Assembly: GCF_900187185.1 (NCBI RefSeq)
Contig: NZ_LT906465.1
Coordinates: forward strand, 1,860,001 to 1,924,000
From: Chryseobacterium taklimakanense
Lineage (GTDB): Bacteria > Bacteroidota > Bacteroidia > Flavobacteriales > Weeksellaceae
DNA length: 64,000 bases
Reading direction: 5' to 3'
The position numbers were made by a program, and so were the translations under genes. Below are positions 24,029 to 32,226 of this stretch, piece after piece. How positions within the stretch are numbered: the first letter of the stretch is position 1; each line of letters opens with the position of its first letter. The notes under the pieces are model-generated. The model saw only the letters and a program-made list of their open reading frames with translations. It was not told where the DNA came from and did not search any database.

Positions 24029-25037
24029 CGCAACCCAGGTTTTTATATTGCTGTTTAAACTGTCCGATCCAGCTTCTCATTTCGTTTCTGTCAATTTTTT
24101 CATCCAGAAACTTTTCGAAGTATTCTATTGAAAAATCGTCCGGGAAATTCTGCATCGCATCGAAATCCCCCTTCAGCCATGACTCACTGATCTGATGATT
24201 GAACAGGTTCACATCGAAGGCATTCCCGTATCTGTGATAGGAATTCGTGGCTGAGCTCTGGAAGGTGGTTTTTAAGGCTTCGCGGTTGAGCCGGGCGATA
24301 AAATTGCGGTTGTTCTGATTGTTCCGGTAAAAGGCCGCAGCATTTGTCAGCTGCCGTTTTTCGTCCACTTTTCCGTGGATGTTTTTCCAGGTTTCCAACC
24401 AATAATCTTTGCGGTAAAGTCCCATGAGAATGGAAACCAGCGCCCAGTATTTCCGCTGTGTAAAATTGTCCACTTTCCCCAGTTTATACAGGAAAGTGAA
24501 AAATTTCAGTTTGTTGTAAAAAAACGCTTCCATCACTTTTTCATTTCCGAGGAACAGATTTTTCGGCACAGTGCGCTGGATATCTTCAGAAAGATTTTCG
24601 ATTTCGAGGTTTTGATCATCCCTGAAATTTCCCAGCCAGCCCAGTTTTAACAGTGAAACGTCCAGATTTTTCATTTCGGAAACCAGGCTGTCAATATTGA
24701 TTTCGCGGGTAAACCAGACGTCGTCTTCGGTCATGATGAAATATTCCGTAGCGTTCTGCGCCACACTAATCCAGAGTTCCGTGGGGATTTCAAAACCGTT
24801 GATCTCCTTTCCTGAACTCAGATTTTCTGCAATCGCTTCATTTTTTTTAGGATAATTTTCTGAAGTAAGGATTTTTACTTCCGGAAATTTCTCCCGGATT
24901 CTTTCCATATACTTTTGCGGCGTTCCGTCATCCAGCACCGTCACTCTGAAACTGCCCGACACCAGCCGGTACACTGAAGTCAGACAGCGGTCCAGATAGA
25001 ACGGGCGGTTGAAGGATTTGATAAAGATGTCGGTCAT
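24018..25037 (-). CDS. Glycosyltransferase-like protein (GT-A fold)
   Basis: A 339-aa protein whose first 120 residues look like a GT-A domain: DIFIKSFNRPFYLDRCLTSV, VTVLDDGTPQKYM and the metal-binding-type motif EYFIMTEDDVWFT (DXD-like EDD). The rest (about 130-339) does not match a family known to me and is rich in Asn, Phe and Trp. The start overlaps the upstream GT2 gene by 4 bp. It is probably a sugar transferase of the locus. The acceptor and donor are unknown. Confidence 0.75.
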   Translation of the reverse strand: MTDIFIKSFNRPFYLDRCLTSVYRLVSGSFRVTVLDDGTPQKYMERIREKFPEVKILTSENYPKKNEAIAENLSSGKEINGFEIPTELWISVAQNATEYFIMTEDDVWFTREINIDSLVSEMKNLDVSLLKLGWLGNFRDDQNLEIENLSEDIQRTVPKNLFLGNEKVMEAFFYNKLKFFTFLYKLGKVDNFTQRKYWALVSILMGLYRKDYWLETWKNIHGKVDEKRQLTNAAAFYRNNQNNRNFIARLNREALKTTFQSSATNSYHRYGNAFDVNLFNHQISESWLKGDFDAMQNFPDDFSIEYFEKFLDEKIDRNEMRSWIGQFKQQYKNLGCDVG

Positions 25038-25840
25038 GAAAGTCTTTTTAATATTTTAGAAATGAGCGTATTCTGTTTTTTGAAAATAAACTCCGGCAGG
25101 TTTTTTATTTCTGAAATGCGGCGACCGTACAGATTTGAAATACTTCTCCGTTCACAGGCGTTTTGCAAGACTGTTTGCCAGTTTTTGTTCAGCTTTTCCT
25201 TCTTTGATTGATCCTGGGATACGCCTTTGTCGTGCAGACGGTAAAGGTAGAGCGGTTCTTTGATGTATTTAAAATTTCCTGTTTCATAAAGTTTCAGATA
25301 CAGGTCCTGATCTACAGCAGAAGTGAGATCGGCATTGATTCCCGAAGTTCTGTCATAAGCGGATTTTCTGAAAGTGAAAAAATGGTTCACTTCCAGATTG
25401 ATGTTAAAAAATTTAGGATTTTTGTTTTTTACCGATTTTGTGCTCGGAAATAATCTGTTGATCTTCAGTCTGCTGTCGCAAATCTGAAACTGGGAATGTG
25501 TCGCAACAATTTCGGGATCCTTATATTCCGTGATGCTTCTTTCCAGAGCGTTTTCAACAATAGCATCATCAGGATCCACGAATCCACAGATCTCTCCGGA
25601 TGCATTTTCTGCACACCTTCTTTTCGTGAATCCAACTCCTTTGTTCTGTTCGTTTTTAAAAATCTTAACTCTGGGATCATTCACTGCAAGCTCGCGAATT
25701 TTCTCCAGAGACCCGTCCGTGGAGCAGTCATCTACCAAAATGACTTCGAAATTTTGATACGTTTGTTTCAGAATGCTTCGGTAGCATTCGGTGAAATAGG
25801 CGAAGTTGTTATAGTGGGCGATGAGGATGGAGAAGGTCAT
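25034..25840 (-). CDS. GT2-family glycosyltransferase
   Basis: A 268-aa GT-A transferase. The N-terminal motif FSILIAHYNNFAYFTECYRS leads to NFEVILVDDCSTDGS, then the DXD-type motif GFVDPDDAI at about residue 88. The typical second half contains SAVDQDLYLKLYETG. It overlaps its neighbours by 4 bp on each side and lies between the WecF-like gene and the GT-A gene, consistent with sequential assembly steps in one transcript. Confidence 0.88.
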   Translation of the reverse strand: MTFSILIAHYNNFAYFTECYRSILKQTYQNFEVILVDDCSTDGSLEKIRELAVNDPRVKIFKNEQNKGVGFTKRRCAENASGEICGFVDPDDAIVENALERSITEYKDPEIVATHSQFQICDSRLKINRLFPSTKSVKNKNPKFFNINLEVNHFFTFRKSAYDRTSGINADLTSAVDQDLYLKLYETGNFKYIKEPLYLYRLHDKGVSQDQSKKEKLNKNWQTVLQNACERRSISNLYGRRISEIKNLPEFIFKKQNTLISKILKRLS

Positions 25841-27030
25841 TTACCAAGAATTTTTAGAAGTTTGTTTATCTCATTATTAAAATGATCGTGTGAGTAAAGA
25901 TCCAAAATGGCTTGGCGATTTTGCGTAAGAGGTTGAATGTTATTGATTTCGCTTTCGTGTAAATCCTCTACACTAAATATTGAAATACGGTTTTTTTTAA
26001 AATAATCGTAGAATCCATTATTAGGATTAATAAATACTTTTACACCAGAACCTACAAGATGAAATAAATTTCCCCCAGATTGCTGTCTGCGTTGATTCAT
26101 GATTGCAACACCGCAGGTTCTTAATAATTCAGAATATTCTTTGAGAGGCATTCTCTCAATTAATGGTAAAAAGTTTTCTCCAAAAAGTTCGCGACCTTTC
26201 TTTATTACTGTATCAATGTAATCTTTTGTACCGCCATAACTGAGTGGGACAATTACTTTTCTGTCATCCAAACTGTAATCTTTTATTAGATTAAATGTAT
26301 CCAGGTGATTATTTGTAAATGCCGCCGAATTACCTACTAAAATATTTTTAGAGTTTGGCTTAATTGTTTCGAAATGAGCAAAAAAGGGAAGAGTAGGATC
26401 GCTATATAAATGCAAATATTTCTTATCTGGAAAAATTTTACTGATTAATAAACCTTCTTTGGGAACTATAAATGAAATTGCATCAAAACTTTGAATAGTA
26501 AGATATTTATCTACACCGAAAGATTCATAATATCGTGCGTGAAATTTAGAATTAAGTCCAATTTTTTTGTTAAATAATAAAAATTCAAAAATTATTTTTT
26601 TTACTAATTGCTTTTTAAAAATTCTGTCTTTTAAGGAAGAGTTTTTGTTTAGATATTCTTCTGTTATTTTTTCATACTGACGATAAGGAAAGAACGAATT
26701 TTGATTATACAGATCGTGCCCCCAAATGCACCATACCTTTTTTATTTCTTTTTGTAACTTGTTTGCAATTTCTTCTTTCTCTCTGTTAAGAAAATGAAAT
26801 ATGACACAATCTATCGAGCTTTTATTGATATTAGAAACCACTTCTGATATATCAGAAATGCTTGATGTGTTTAAGGCAAAAACGTTACTATTATCAACGT
26901 AGTCCGGTTCGAAGCCTGAGTCTGACAAAATATAGAAGACAGAATCATCGGAAATTTTCTTAAAACTTTCAATAAAAAATGGACTTAAAAGGGCAAGGTC
27001 CATAAAATGGACAATTTTAGAATTTTCCAT
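25837..27030 (-). CDS. WecF-like 4-acetamido-4,6-dideoxyhexose transferase
   Basis: A 397-aa protein resembling the glycosyltransferase-56 family, whose type member WecF adds Fuc4NAc from TDP-Fuc4NAc to the enterobacterial common antigen lipid intermediate. Segments that fit are ILVGNSAAFTNNHLD, VIVPLSYGGTKDYI and VAIMNQRRQQSGGNLFHLV in the C-terminal half. Base composition is visibly more AT-rich than the neighbours, a sign of separate origin. It stands directly after an acetyltransferase and an aminotransferase that would make exactly such a sugar donor, which supports the call. The exact sugar (Fuc4NAc or Qui4NAc) is open. Confidence 0.7.
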   Translation of the reverse strand: MENSKIVHFMDLALLSPFFIESFKKISDDSVFYILSDSGFEPDYVDNSNVFALNTSSISDISEVVSNINKSSIDCVIFHFLNREKEEIANKLQKEIKKVWCIWGHDLYNQNSFFPYRQYEKITEEYLNKNSSLKDRIFKKQLVKKIIFEFLLFNKKIGLNSKFHARYYESFGVDKYLTIQSFDAISFIVPKEGLLISKIFPDKKYLHLYSDPTLPFFAHFETIKPNSKNILVGNSAAFTNNHLDTFNLIKDYSLDDRKVIVPLSYGGTKDYIDTVIKKGRELFGENFLPLIERMPLKEYSELLRTCGVAIMNQRRQQSGGNLFHLVGSGVKVFINPNNGFYDYFKKNRISIFSVEDLHESEINNIQPLTQNRQAILDLYSHDHFNNEINKLLKILGK

Positions 27031-27663
27031 TTAAAATATCTTCTTTATCACCGCCGGAATGCCGGCTGCCATTACATTTTCCGGGATGTCGCTGCGAACG
27101 ACAGAACCGGCTGCTATCACTGAATTATTACCGATTTTTACATCGGGGAAAATGATGGCTCCTGCAAAGATCTGACAGTTGCTGCCGATTTTTGCGCGAC
27201 CCAATATCGTAACAGAAGGTGAAATTTCGCAAAAATCACCAATACATACATCGTGCGTAATTACGGAATTATAGTAAAGCATCGTTCCTTTTCCAATCTG
27301 TACATCGTTCGAAATTCTTACGCCGCCCAGAATATTGCAGCCTTCACCGATGTTAACGCCATAACTTCCGATTTCTGCATTGCTGCTGACAACCGAAGTA
27401 AATTTCCCTCCTAATTTCGAGAATTTTTCATAAAGCTGTTTCCGCAGTTTAGGATTTCCAATACCCACCGTGAAACGCGGATCCATATTTTCAAAGTAGC
27501 TTTTTGCCTCGTCTTCAGATTTTAATATCTTAAACTGATTGAACAGAACATCCGGTGCATCTTTTGAAACATCATCATAGAAACACAGCTTTTCCGTGTC
27601 CCCGTTTTGATGGAGGATTTCCAGAACTTCTTTGGCAAAGCCTTTGGCACCGAGGATGAGCAT
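27031..27663 (-). CDS. NeuD/PglD-family sugar N-acetyltransferase
   Basis: A 210-aa protein with the PglD/NeuD layout: an N-terminal Rossmann-like half (MLILGAKGFAKEVLEILHQN; VGIGNPKLRKQLYEKF) and a C-terminal left-handed beta helix (GVNIGEGCNILGGVRIS, DVQIGKGTMLYYNSVITHDV, GSNCQIFAGAIIFPDVKIG). The histidine in ITHDV is at the catalytic position. PglD acetylates UDP-4-amino sugars. Here the aminotransferase gene lies upstream and a WecF-like gene follows without a gap, so the likely product is a 4-acetamido-4,6-dideoxyhexose nucleotide. Confidence 0.85.
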   Translation of the reverse strand: MLILGAKGFAKEVLEILHQNGDTEKLCFYDDVSKDAPDVLFNQFKILKSEDEAKSYFENMDPRFTVGIGNPKLRKQLYEKFSKLGGKFTSVVSSNAEIGSYGVNIGEGCNILGGVRISNDVQIGKGTMLYYNSVITHDVCIGDFCEISPSVTILGRAKIGSNCQIFAGAIIFPDVKIGNNSVIAAGSVVRSDIPENVMAAGIPAVIKKIF

Positions 27664-27678
27664 TTTGGGGAGGTTGTT

Positions 27679-27733
27679 TGGTTATAAAGTTATGGAAGTT
27701 AAGACTGTTATGAGGTTATAAAGTTCTGGTTGT
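27679..27733 (-). repeat. CCATAAC-type microrepeat before the NeuD-like gene
   Basis: Imperfect units of GGTTATAAAGTTATGG (plus strand) fill the 73-nt gap between the aminotransferase stop and the acetyltransferase start. In mRNA sense the tract is poor in G (CATAACTTTATAACC). Confidence 0.6.
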
Positions 27734-27736
27734 GGG

Positions 27737-28819
27737 TCAGTTGTTTTGAACTCTTAAAATGAGGCGGCAGATGAGATCCACTTCCTCGCTGGTCAGGTCA
27801 TAATACAACGGCAGGCAGAGGACACGCCGCGAAATATCATCCGTTACGGGCAGGTGCTGCGGCTTCACATAAGGCAGCGAATCGGCCAGCGAAGGATAGA
27901 AGTATCTTCTCGTAAATATTTCGTGAAGCTTCAGGTGTTCAGCGCATTTCACCATCAGTTCTTCGCTTTCGAAAACCAGCGGATAGTACGCGAAATTGTT
28001 TTCCGATTCTTTGTGCCATACCGGTCTTACCGCTTTGAGGTTTTTCAGTTTCTCATCGTAGCGCTGCGTAATGCTTTTGCGTTTTTCGTGGATGTCTTCT
28101 ACAAATTTCAGGTTGGCCAGTCCCATCGCTGCATGGAATTCCGAATTTTTTCCGTTAATTCCCAGTTCGGCAAAATGTCCCGGACCGTCGAAACCGAAGT
28201 TCCGCATATACGCAATTTTTTTCAGCAGTTCAGGATCTTTGGTGATGACCAGTCCGCCTTCCACAGAATGATAAAGCTTGGTGGCATGCAGCGAGCAGGC
28301 AGCAATATCACCATATTCAAAAACTGATTTTCCGTTGATTTTTACTCCAAAAGCATGAGCGGCATCGTAGATCACTTTCAGGTTATGCTTTTTGGCTATC
28401 GCTTCAATTTTCTCCACATCGCAGGGGTTGCCATAAACATGGGTTGCCAAAATCGCAGAAGTGTTTTCCGTTATGGCGGCCTCTATTTTATCCGCATCAA
28501 TGTTCAGCGATTCCGGATCGATGTCCACAAAAACCGGGGTACAGCATTCCCAAACAATCGAGCTGGTGGTCGCCACAAAAGAAAACGGCGTGGTAATGAT
28601 TTCGCCTTGCAGTTCCAGGGCTTTAATGGCGAACTGCAGCGCCACGGTTCCGTTGGTCACGAAAAGGAGGTGCTGCACATCAAGATGTTCTTTCAGCTGC
28701 ATTTCCAGGTCGCTTGCCAGAGGTCCCATATTGGTGAGCCACTGTCTTTTCCAGATACCGTTGAGGTAGTTCTGGTAAATGCCCTGCGGAGGCAGAAAGG
28801 GTTTGGTTACGGGAATCAT
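27737..28819 (-). CDS. DegT/DnrJ/EryC1-family PLP sugar aminotransferase
   Basis: A 360-aa PLP enzyme that aminates a keto-sugar nucleotide. Lys181 in SLHATKLYHSVEGG is the PLP lysine, Asp152 lies in VIYDAAHAFG, and the substrate segments TNGTVALQFA and TTPFSFVATTSSI are present. The family includes WecE, VioA, FdtB and PglE. From its neighbours the likely product is a 4-amino-4,6-dideoxyhexose, but 3-amino sugars are also possible. It overlaps the upstream acyltransferase gene by 4 bp. Confidence 0.9.
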   Translation of the reverse strand: MIPVTKPFLPPQGIYQNYLNGIWKRQWLTNMGPLASDLEMQLKEHLDVQHLLFVTNGTVALQFAIKALELQGEIITTPFSFVATTSSIVWECCTPVFVDIDPESLNIDADKIEAAITENTSAILATHVYGNPCDVEKIEAIAKKHNLKVIYDAAHAFGVKINGKSVFEYGDIAACSLHATKLYHSVEGGLVITKDPELLKKIAYMRNFGFDGPGHFAELGINGKNSEFHAAMGLANLKFVEDIHEKRKSITQRYDEKLKNLKAVRPVWHKESENNFAYYPLVFESEELMVKCAEHLKLHEIFTRRYFYPSLADSLPYVKPQHLPVTDDISRRVLCLPLYYDLTSEEVDLICRLILRVQNN

Positions 28820-29373
28820 ATCGGTTTTATCTCGAGATTTTGCTTGTTAATGATGACTGAATTGGCGGGCACGTCTTTATGAATGACGCATCCGGCACCT
28901 AAAATCACATTCTCACCGATGGTAACGCCCTTCAGAATTATGCAGTTGGCGCCGCTCCACACATTGTTGCCGATTTTTACAGGTGCGGTATTGAATTCTG
29001 TCTTTGAAACTGAAAACGGCTCACGGGTGTACTGATGGTTGTGGTCGAAAATTTTCAGGCCCTCTCCCAGGATGCAGTTTTCACCGATTTCAATCCTGTC
29101 GAGGCAGGCAATGGTTGCACGGGTGATATAGGTGTTTTTTCCTATTTTAAGGTGACCTTCTTTTTTCACGGCAATGCTGTTGGATTCGTTGAGGTGCACA
29201 TGCTCTGCAATATCGAAAGTGGCTGTAGGTGAGATGTCCACAAAGTTATCTGCACCAAAACGGAATGAACTGTGTATGCGGCTTTTGGGATTCAAAAAAA
29301 AGCGTTTTCTCTTGGAAGCGGCATCGGCTGTTTTCAGCAGACCGTAGAGGCGTGAAAAGAGGGCGTTCAGCAT
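28816..29373 (-). CDS. Left-handed beta-helix acyltransferase, WbbJ-like
   Basis: A 185-aa O-acyltransferase with hexapeptide repeats (HLKIGKNTYITRATIACLDR, IEIGENCILGEGLKIFDHNH, VKIGNNVWSGANCIILKG, VTIGENVILGAGCVIHKD). The histidines in FDHNHQY fit the catalytic site. It is first in the leftward operon 29373 to 19915. The start is set at the ATG at 29373, because a -7 box at 29387-29395 lies inside the extra 12 codons that an ATG at 29409 would give. Confidence 0.85.
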   Translation of the reverse strand: MLNALFSRLYGLLKTADAASKRKRFFLNPKSRIHSSFRFGADNFVDISPTATFDIAEHVHLNESNSIAVKKEGHLKIGKNTYITRATIACLDRIEIGENCILGEGLKIFDHNHQYTREPFSVSKTEFNTAPVKIGNNVWSGANCIILKGVTIGENVILGAGCVIHKDVPANSVIINKQNLEIKPI

Positions 29374-29386
29374 TGTGTTTGTTTGT

Positions 29387-29395
29387 ACAAAGATA
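29387..29395 (-). promoter_or_regulatory. -7 box of the leftward polysaccharide operon (29.37 to 19.9 kb)
   Basis: Minus-strand TATCTTTGT (TAnnTTTG), 13 nt upstream of the ATG at 29373. It is the only clear promoter for the ten genes down to 19915, which are joined by 4-11 bp overlaps or very short gaps, apart from three gaps of 73 nt or less that hold microrepeats. Confidence 0.55.
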
Positions 29396-29436
29396 TTATT
29401 TTTTATCATGTGTATGTCCGGATCTTTTTTACACTT

Positions 29437-29802
29437 AAGTTTTATTCTTATGCTGCTGTAATAGAACGCTGGAGGGCATCTAAGTGCTTAATATCTTTTT
29501 TGACATGTAAGTTTTATTTTCATGTTGCTTTAAGAAGTCACTTTAGGGCACTACAGTTTGAAAACCGGAGGTTTTCTGTGTACGTGTTTTTAGGTGACTT
29601 AAAGAGAGACTTAACAGTGTTGCTTAAATGTTTTTTAAATAATTTTAAAACACTTAAGTTTTATTTTCATGCTGTTTTAAAAAGTCACTTTAGGCCACTA
29701 AAGTTTGAAAACAGTAGGTTTTCTGCTAATGTGTTCTTAGGTGACTTCATGAGAGGTTTATTAGTGTCACTTAAGTGTTTAAAATATTTTTATAAGCCAC
29801 TT
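29437..29802 (+). repeat. 147-bp tandem repeat with a foldable core, between divergent operons
   Basis: The 29410-29821 stretch has no credible gene. Two full copies (from 29509 and from 29656; period 147 bp, roughly 75-80% alike by eye) follow a truncated copy starting at 29437. Each full copy carries a 66-bp core (29535-29600 and 29682-29747) closed by AAGTCAC/GTGACTT. Inside are two hairpins: CTTTAG...CTAAAG (perfect in copy 2, one mismatch in copy 1) and GAAAACC...GGTTTTC (full in copy 1; GAAAAC/GTTTTC in copy 2). A 141-codon frame runs through both copies, but the differences between copies fall mainly at first and second codon positions, so protein coding is unlikely. Confidence 0.8.
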
Positions 29803-29869
29803 CGTTGATCTACGCAATACAGTGAGGCACTTTGCCATTGTTCCTCAATATTCAATGATGCATTTTTCT

Positions 29870-29878
29870 TATTTTTGC
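29870..29878 (+). promoter_or_regulatory. -7 box of the rightward GT2 gene
   Basis: TATTTTTGC (TAnnTTTGC), 12 nt upstream of the ATG at 29891. It rules out the upstream in-frame ATG at 29822 as the start. Confidence 0.6.
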
Positions 29879-29890
29879 AAAAACAAGCCA

Positions 29891-30886
29891 ATGCAGCCTC
29901 TGGTTACGGTTTCGGTTCCGATTTTTAAATGTGAAGAATTCCTGGAGAAATGTCTGGATTCCATCCGGATGCAGACTTATCCTGCGTTGGAAGTGACGCT
30001 GATCAATGACCAGACGCCTGACAGTTCGCTGAAGATTGCCGAAGAGTATATCGAAAGACATCAGCTTCAGAACTGGAAGATCTATCACCTTGAGAAAAAT
30101 TTTGGTCTCTCCGTGGTTCGGAATAAAGGAATTGACACTGCGCAGGGAAAGTATCTTTTTTTTCTCGACAGCGACGATACTATCACGCCAGACTGTATTG
30201 AAACCCTGGTCGCTATTTCTGAAAAAACCGCTGCGGAGATGACGGTGGGAAGCTGCCGCGGCATCAGGCTTCCGGACGGTGAGGTTTCTTTTCCGTTTCC
30301 CATCAAAGAAACAAAAGATGAACTGAACGGCAACAGCGAGATTTTCACTTCCTATATTCAGGGAAATATTCCGGACAGTTCGTGGAACAAAATGATACTT
30401 ACGTCATTTTTAAAGGAAAACCAGCTGTATTTTGTGCCCGGACTTTTCGCCCAGGATTCGCTGCACACTTTTCATGTCATGCTGAAGATCACTTCGATCG
30501 CTTTCTCCCGGAAGATCACTTATGATTATTATCTTCATGAAAAGTCGGTCATTCATAACCGGGGAAAAACGCATTTTGACAACTGGCGGACCATCGCAGA
30601 ATATTTTGCAAAAGCAGTTCAGGAAGAAAAAGATCCGCTGCGCAAAACGCTGATGATGCAGCACCTCATCAACTTCAAAACCATGACGCTCCAAATGAAC
30701 TGGCGCGCACAAAACGACAGACAACTGTGGAAGGAGAGCTACAGAAACTATAAAAAAATCGCGCCCATGAAGGCGTCCGATGCGCTTCGCGGAAAGTATA
30801 ACCGTTCTATTCTGAAACAGGAACTGCTCAACAGACTACCCACTGCATTGGGTTACTGGGTTTTCAGGAAAAGATGGGGAAGCTGA
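29891..30886 (+). CDS. GT2-family glycosyltransferase
   Basis: A 331-aa GT-A transferase. The N-terminus MQPLVTVSVPIFKCEEFLEK is at the normal GT2 position, followed by ALEVTLINDQTPDSS and the DXD motif FLDSDDT near residue 96. The second half (LFAQDSLHTFHVMLK) resembles the catalytic-base region. The start was chosen from the -7 box 12 nt upstream. It is monocistronic, reads rightward, and is divergent from the large leftward operon and convergent with the TviB-like gene. Confidence 0.88.
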   Translation: MQPLVTVSVPIFKCEEFLEKCLDSIRMQTYPALEVTLINDQTPDSSLKIAEEYIERHQLQNWKIYHLEKNFGLSVVRNKGIDTAQGKYLFFLDSDDTITPDCIETLVAISEKTAAEMTVGSCRGIRLPDGEVSFPFPIKETKDELNGNSEIFTSYIQGNIPDSSWNKMILTSFLKENQLYFVPGLFAQDSLHTFHVMLKITSIAFSRKITYDYYLHEKSVIHNRGKTHFDNWRTIAEYFAKAVQEEKDPLRKTLMMQHLINFKTMTLQMNWRAQNDRQLWKESYRNYKKIAPMKASDALRGKYNRSILKQELLNRLPTALGYWVFRKRWGS

Positions 30887-30898
30887 TTTAGCCCGGCT

Positions 30899-32173
30899 TT
30901 AAAGTCTTTTAATCCGGGTGTTTTTGGGAAAAATTCCTTTGACATCAAAAATAACGCCTGTTTCTGTGACAAGATTTTCAGGATCAAGCTTCTTAAAATC
31001 ATGATGCGCAACTGCGAAAATGACCGCGTCATATTTCTTTTCAGTTAATTGCGGAATCAGCTGAATGTGATATTCTGCTTCGGTTTCATCCGGTTCAGCA
31101 ACAGGATCATAAACATCAACTGAACAGCCGTATTCCTTTAAATTTTTGATCACGTCATTCACTTTCGAGTTCCGGATATCCGGACAGTTTTCCTTAAAGG
31201 TGATGCCCATCACGAGAACCGACGAGCCGCTTACCGTAATGCCCTGCTGAAGCATGGTTTTCACACATTCTGATGCGACATAATAACCCATGGAATCGTT
31301 CATTCTTCGTCCGGCCAGAATAATTTCCGGGTGGTAGGCAAACTCTGTGGCTTTCTGTGCGAGATAATACGGGTCCACACCGATGCAGTGTCCACCGACA
31401 AGTCCGGGACGGAACGGCAGGAAGTTCCATTTCGTCGCAGCGGCATTCAGCACCTCGTTGGTGTCGATCTGCATCAGGCTGAAAATTTTTGCGAGCTCGT
31501 TCACAAAGGCGATATTAATGTCACGCTGTGAGTTTTCGATAACTTTCGCCGCTTCTGCCACTTTAATGCTCGGTGCAAGATGCGTTCCGGCTGTAATAAC
31601 CGACCGGTAAAGTTCATCCACCATTTCCGCGGCTTCGGGAGATGATCCGGAAGTGACTTTTACAATATTTTCAATCCGTCTTTCGGTATCGCCAGGATTG
31701 ATCCGCTCGGGAGAATATCCTACATAAAAACCGGTGTTCAGTTTCATTCCTGAAATTTTTTCCAGCACCGAAACGCATCTTTCTTCGGTGCAGCCGAGAT
31801 ACACCGTTGATTCGTAAATCACCAGTCCATTTTTGGGCAGTTTGGCCGCGATAAGTTCTGTGGCTTCAATGAGCAGGCTGATGTCCGGTTTGTTATGAAT
31901 GTCGACAGGAGTAGGAACCGTCACAATGAAAATGTCGCAACCGTCCAGATCATCAGCGTTTTTTGTAAAATAAGCGCCCTGTTTGGATTTTGTAACGCTC
32001 TGAACTTCCTTTAATTCCTCCGGCGTAAACTGCCGGTTTTTGTCCTTTCCGGACAAAATCGCGGAAATCCGGTCCGGGTCGTGGTCATACGCAGTGACTG
32101 CATATTTGGACGCGAAAAGTTTTGCGAGCGGCAGGCCAACATAGCCCAAACCAATGACGGCGATCTGTTTCAA
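30899..32173 (-). CDS. UDP-N-acetyl-hexosamine 6-dehydrogenase, TviB/WbpO-like
   Basis: A 424-aa enzyme that oxidises C6 of a UDP-N-acetyl-hexosamine (GlcNAc or GalNAc) to the uronic acid using NAD. The NAD-binding motif AVIGLGYVGLPLAKLF is at 5-20. The catalytic cysteine is Cys263 in VGGHCIGVDPYY, and Lys204 lies in SIKVAEAAKVIEN. VGYSPERINPGD and the HCIGVDPYY form separate it from UDP-glucose dehydrogenases such as the one at 46.8 kb. WecC (UDP-ManNAc) is a less likely alternative. It follows the short epimerase-like gene by 53 nt. Confidence 0.88.
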   Translation of the reverse strand: MKQIAVIGLGYVGLPLAKLFASKYAVTAYDHDPDRISAILSGKDKNRQFTPEELKEVQSVTKSKQGAYFTKNADDLDGCDIFIVTVPTPVDIHNKPDISLLIEATELIAAKLPKNGLVIYESTVYLGCTEERCVSVLEKISGMKLNTGFYVGYSPERINPGDTERRIENIVKVTSGSSPEAAEMVDELYRSVITAGTHLAPSIKVAEAAKVIENSQRDINIAFVNELAKIFSLMQIDTNEVLNAAATKWNFLPFRPGLVGGHCIGVDPYYLAQKATEFAYHPEIILAGRRMNDSMGYYVASECVKTMLQQGITVSGSSVLVMGITFKENCPDIRNSKVNDVIKNLKEYGCSVDVYDPVAEPDETEAEYHIQLIPQLTEKKYDAVIFAVAHHDFKKLDPENLVTETGVIFDVKGIFPKNTRIKRL

Positions 32174-32226
32174 AATTTTTTCTTTTGCGGTGCGGCCTGT
32201 CTGATTTTAATGCCTATGAAGAAGCA

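Noticed and set aside
29383-29808. 141-codon frame through the 147-bp repeat, as a protein
   Set aside because: Differences between copies fall largely at first and second codon positions, there is no promoter at its start, and the DNA shows conserved inverted repeats instead.
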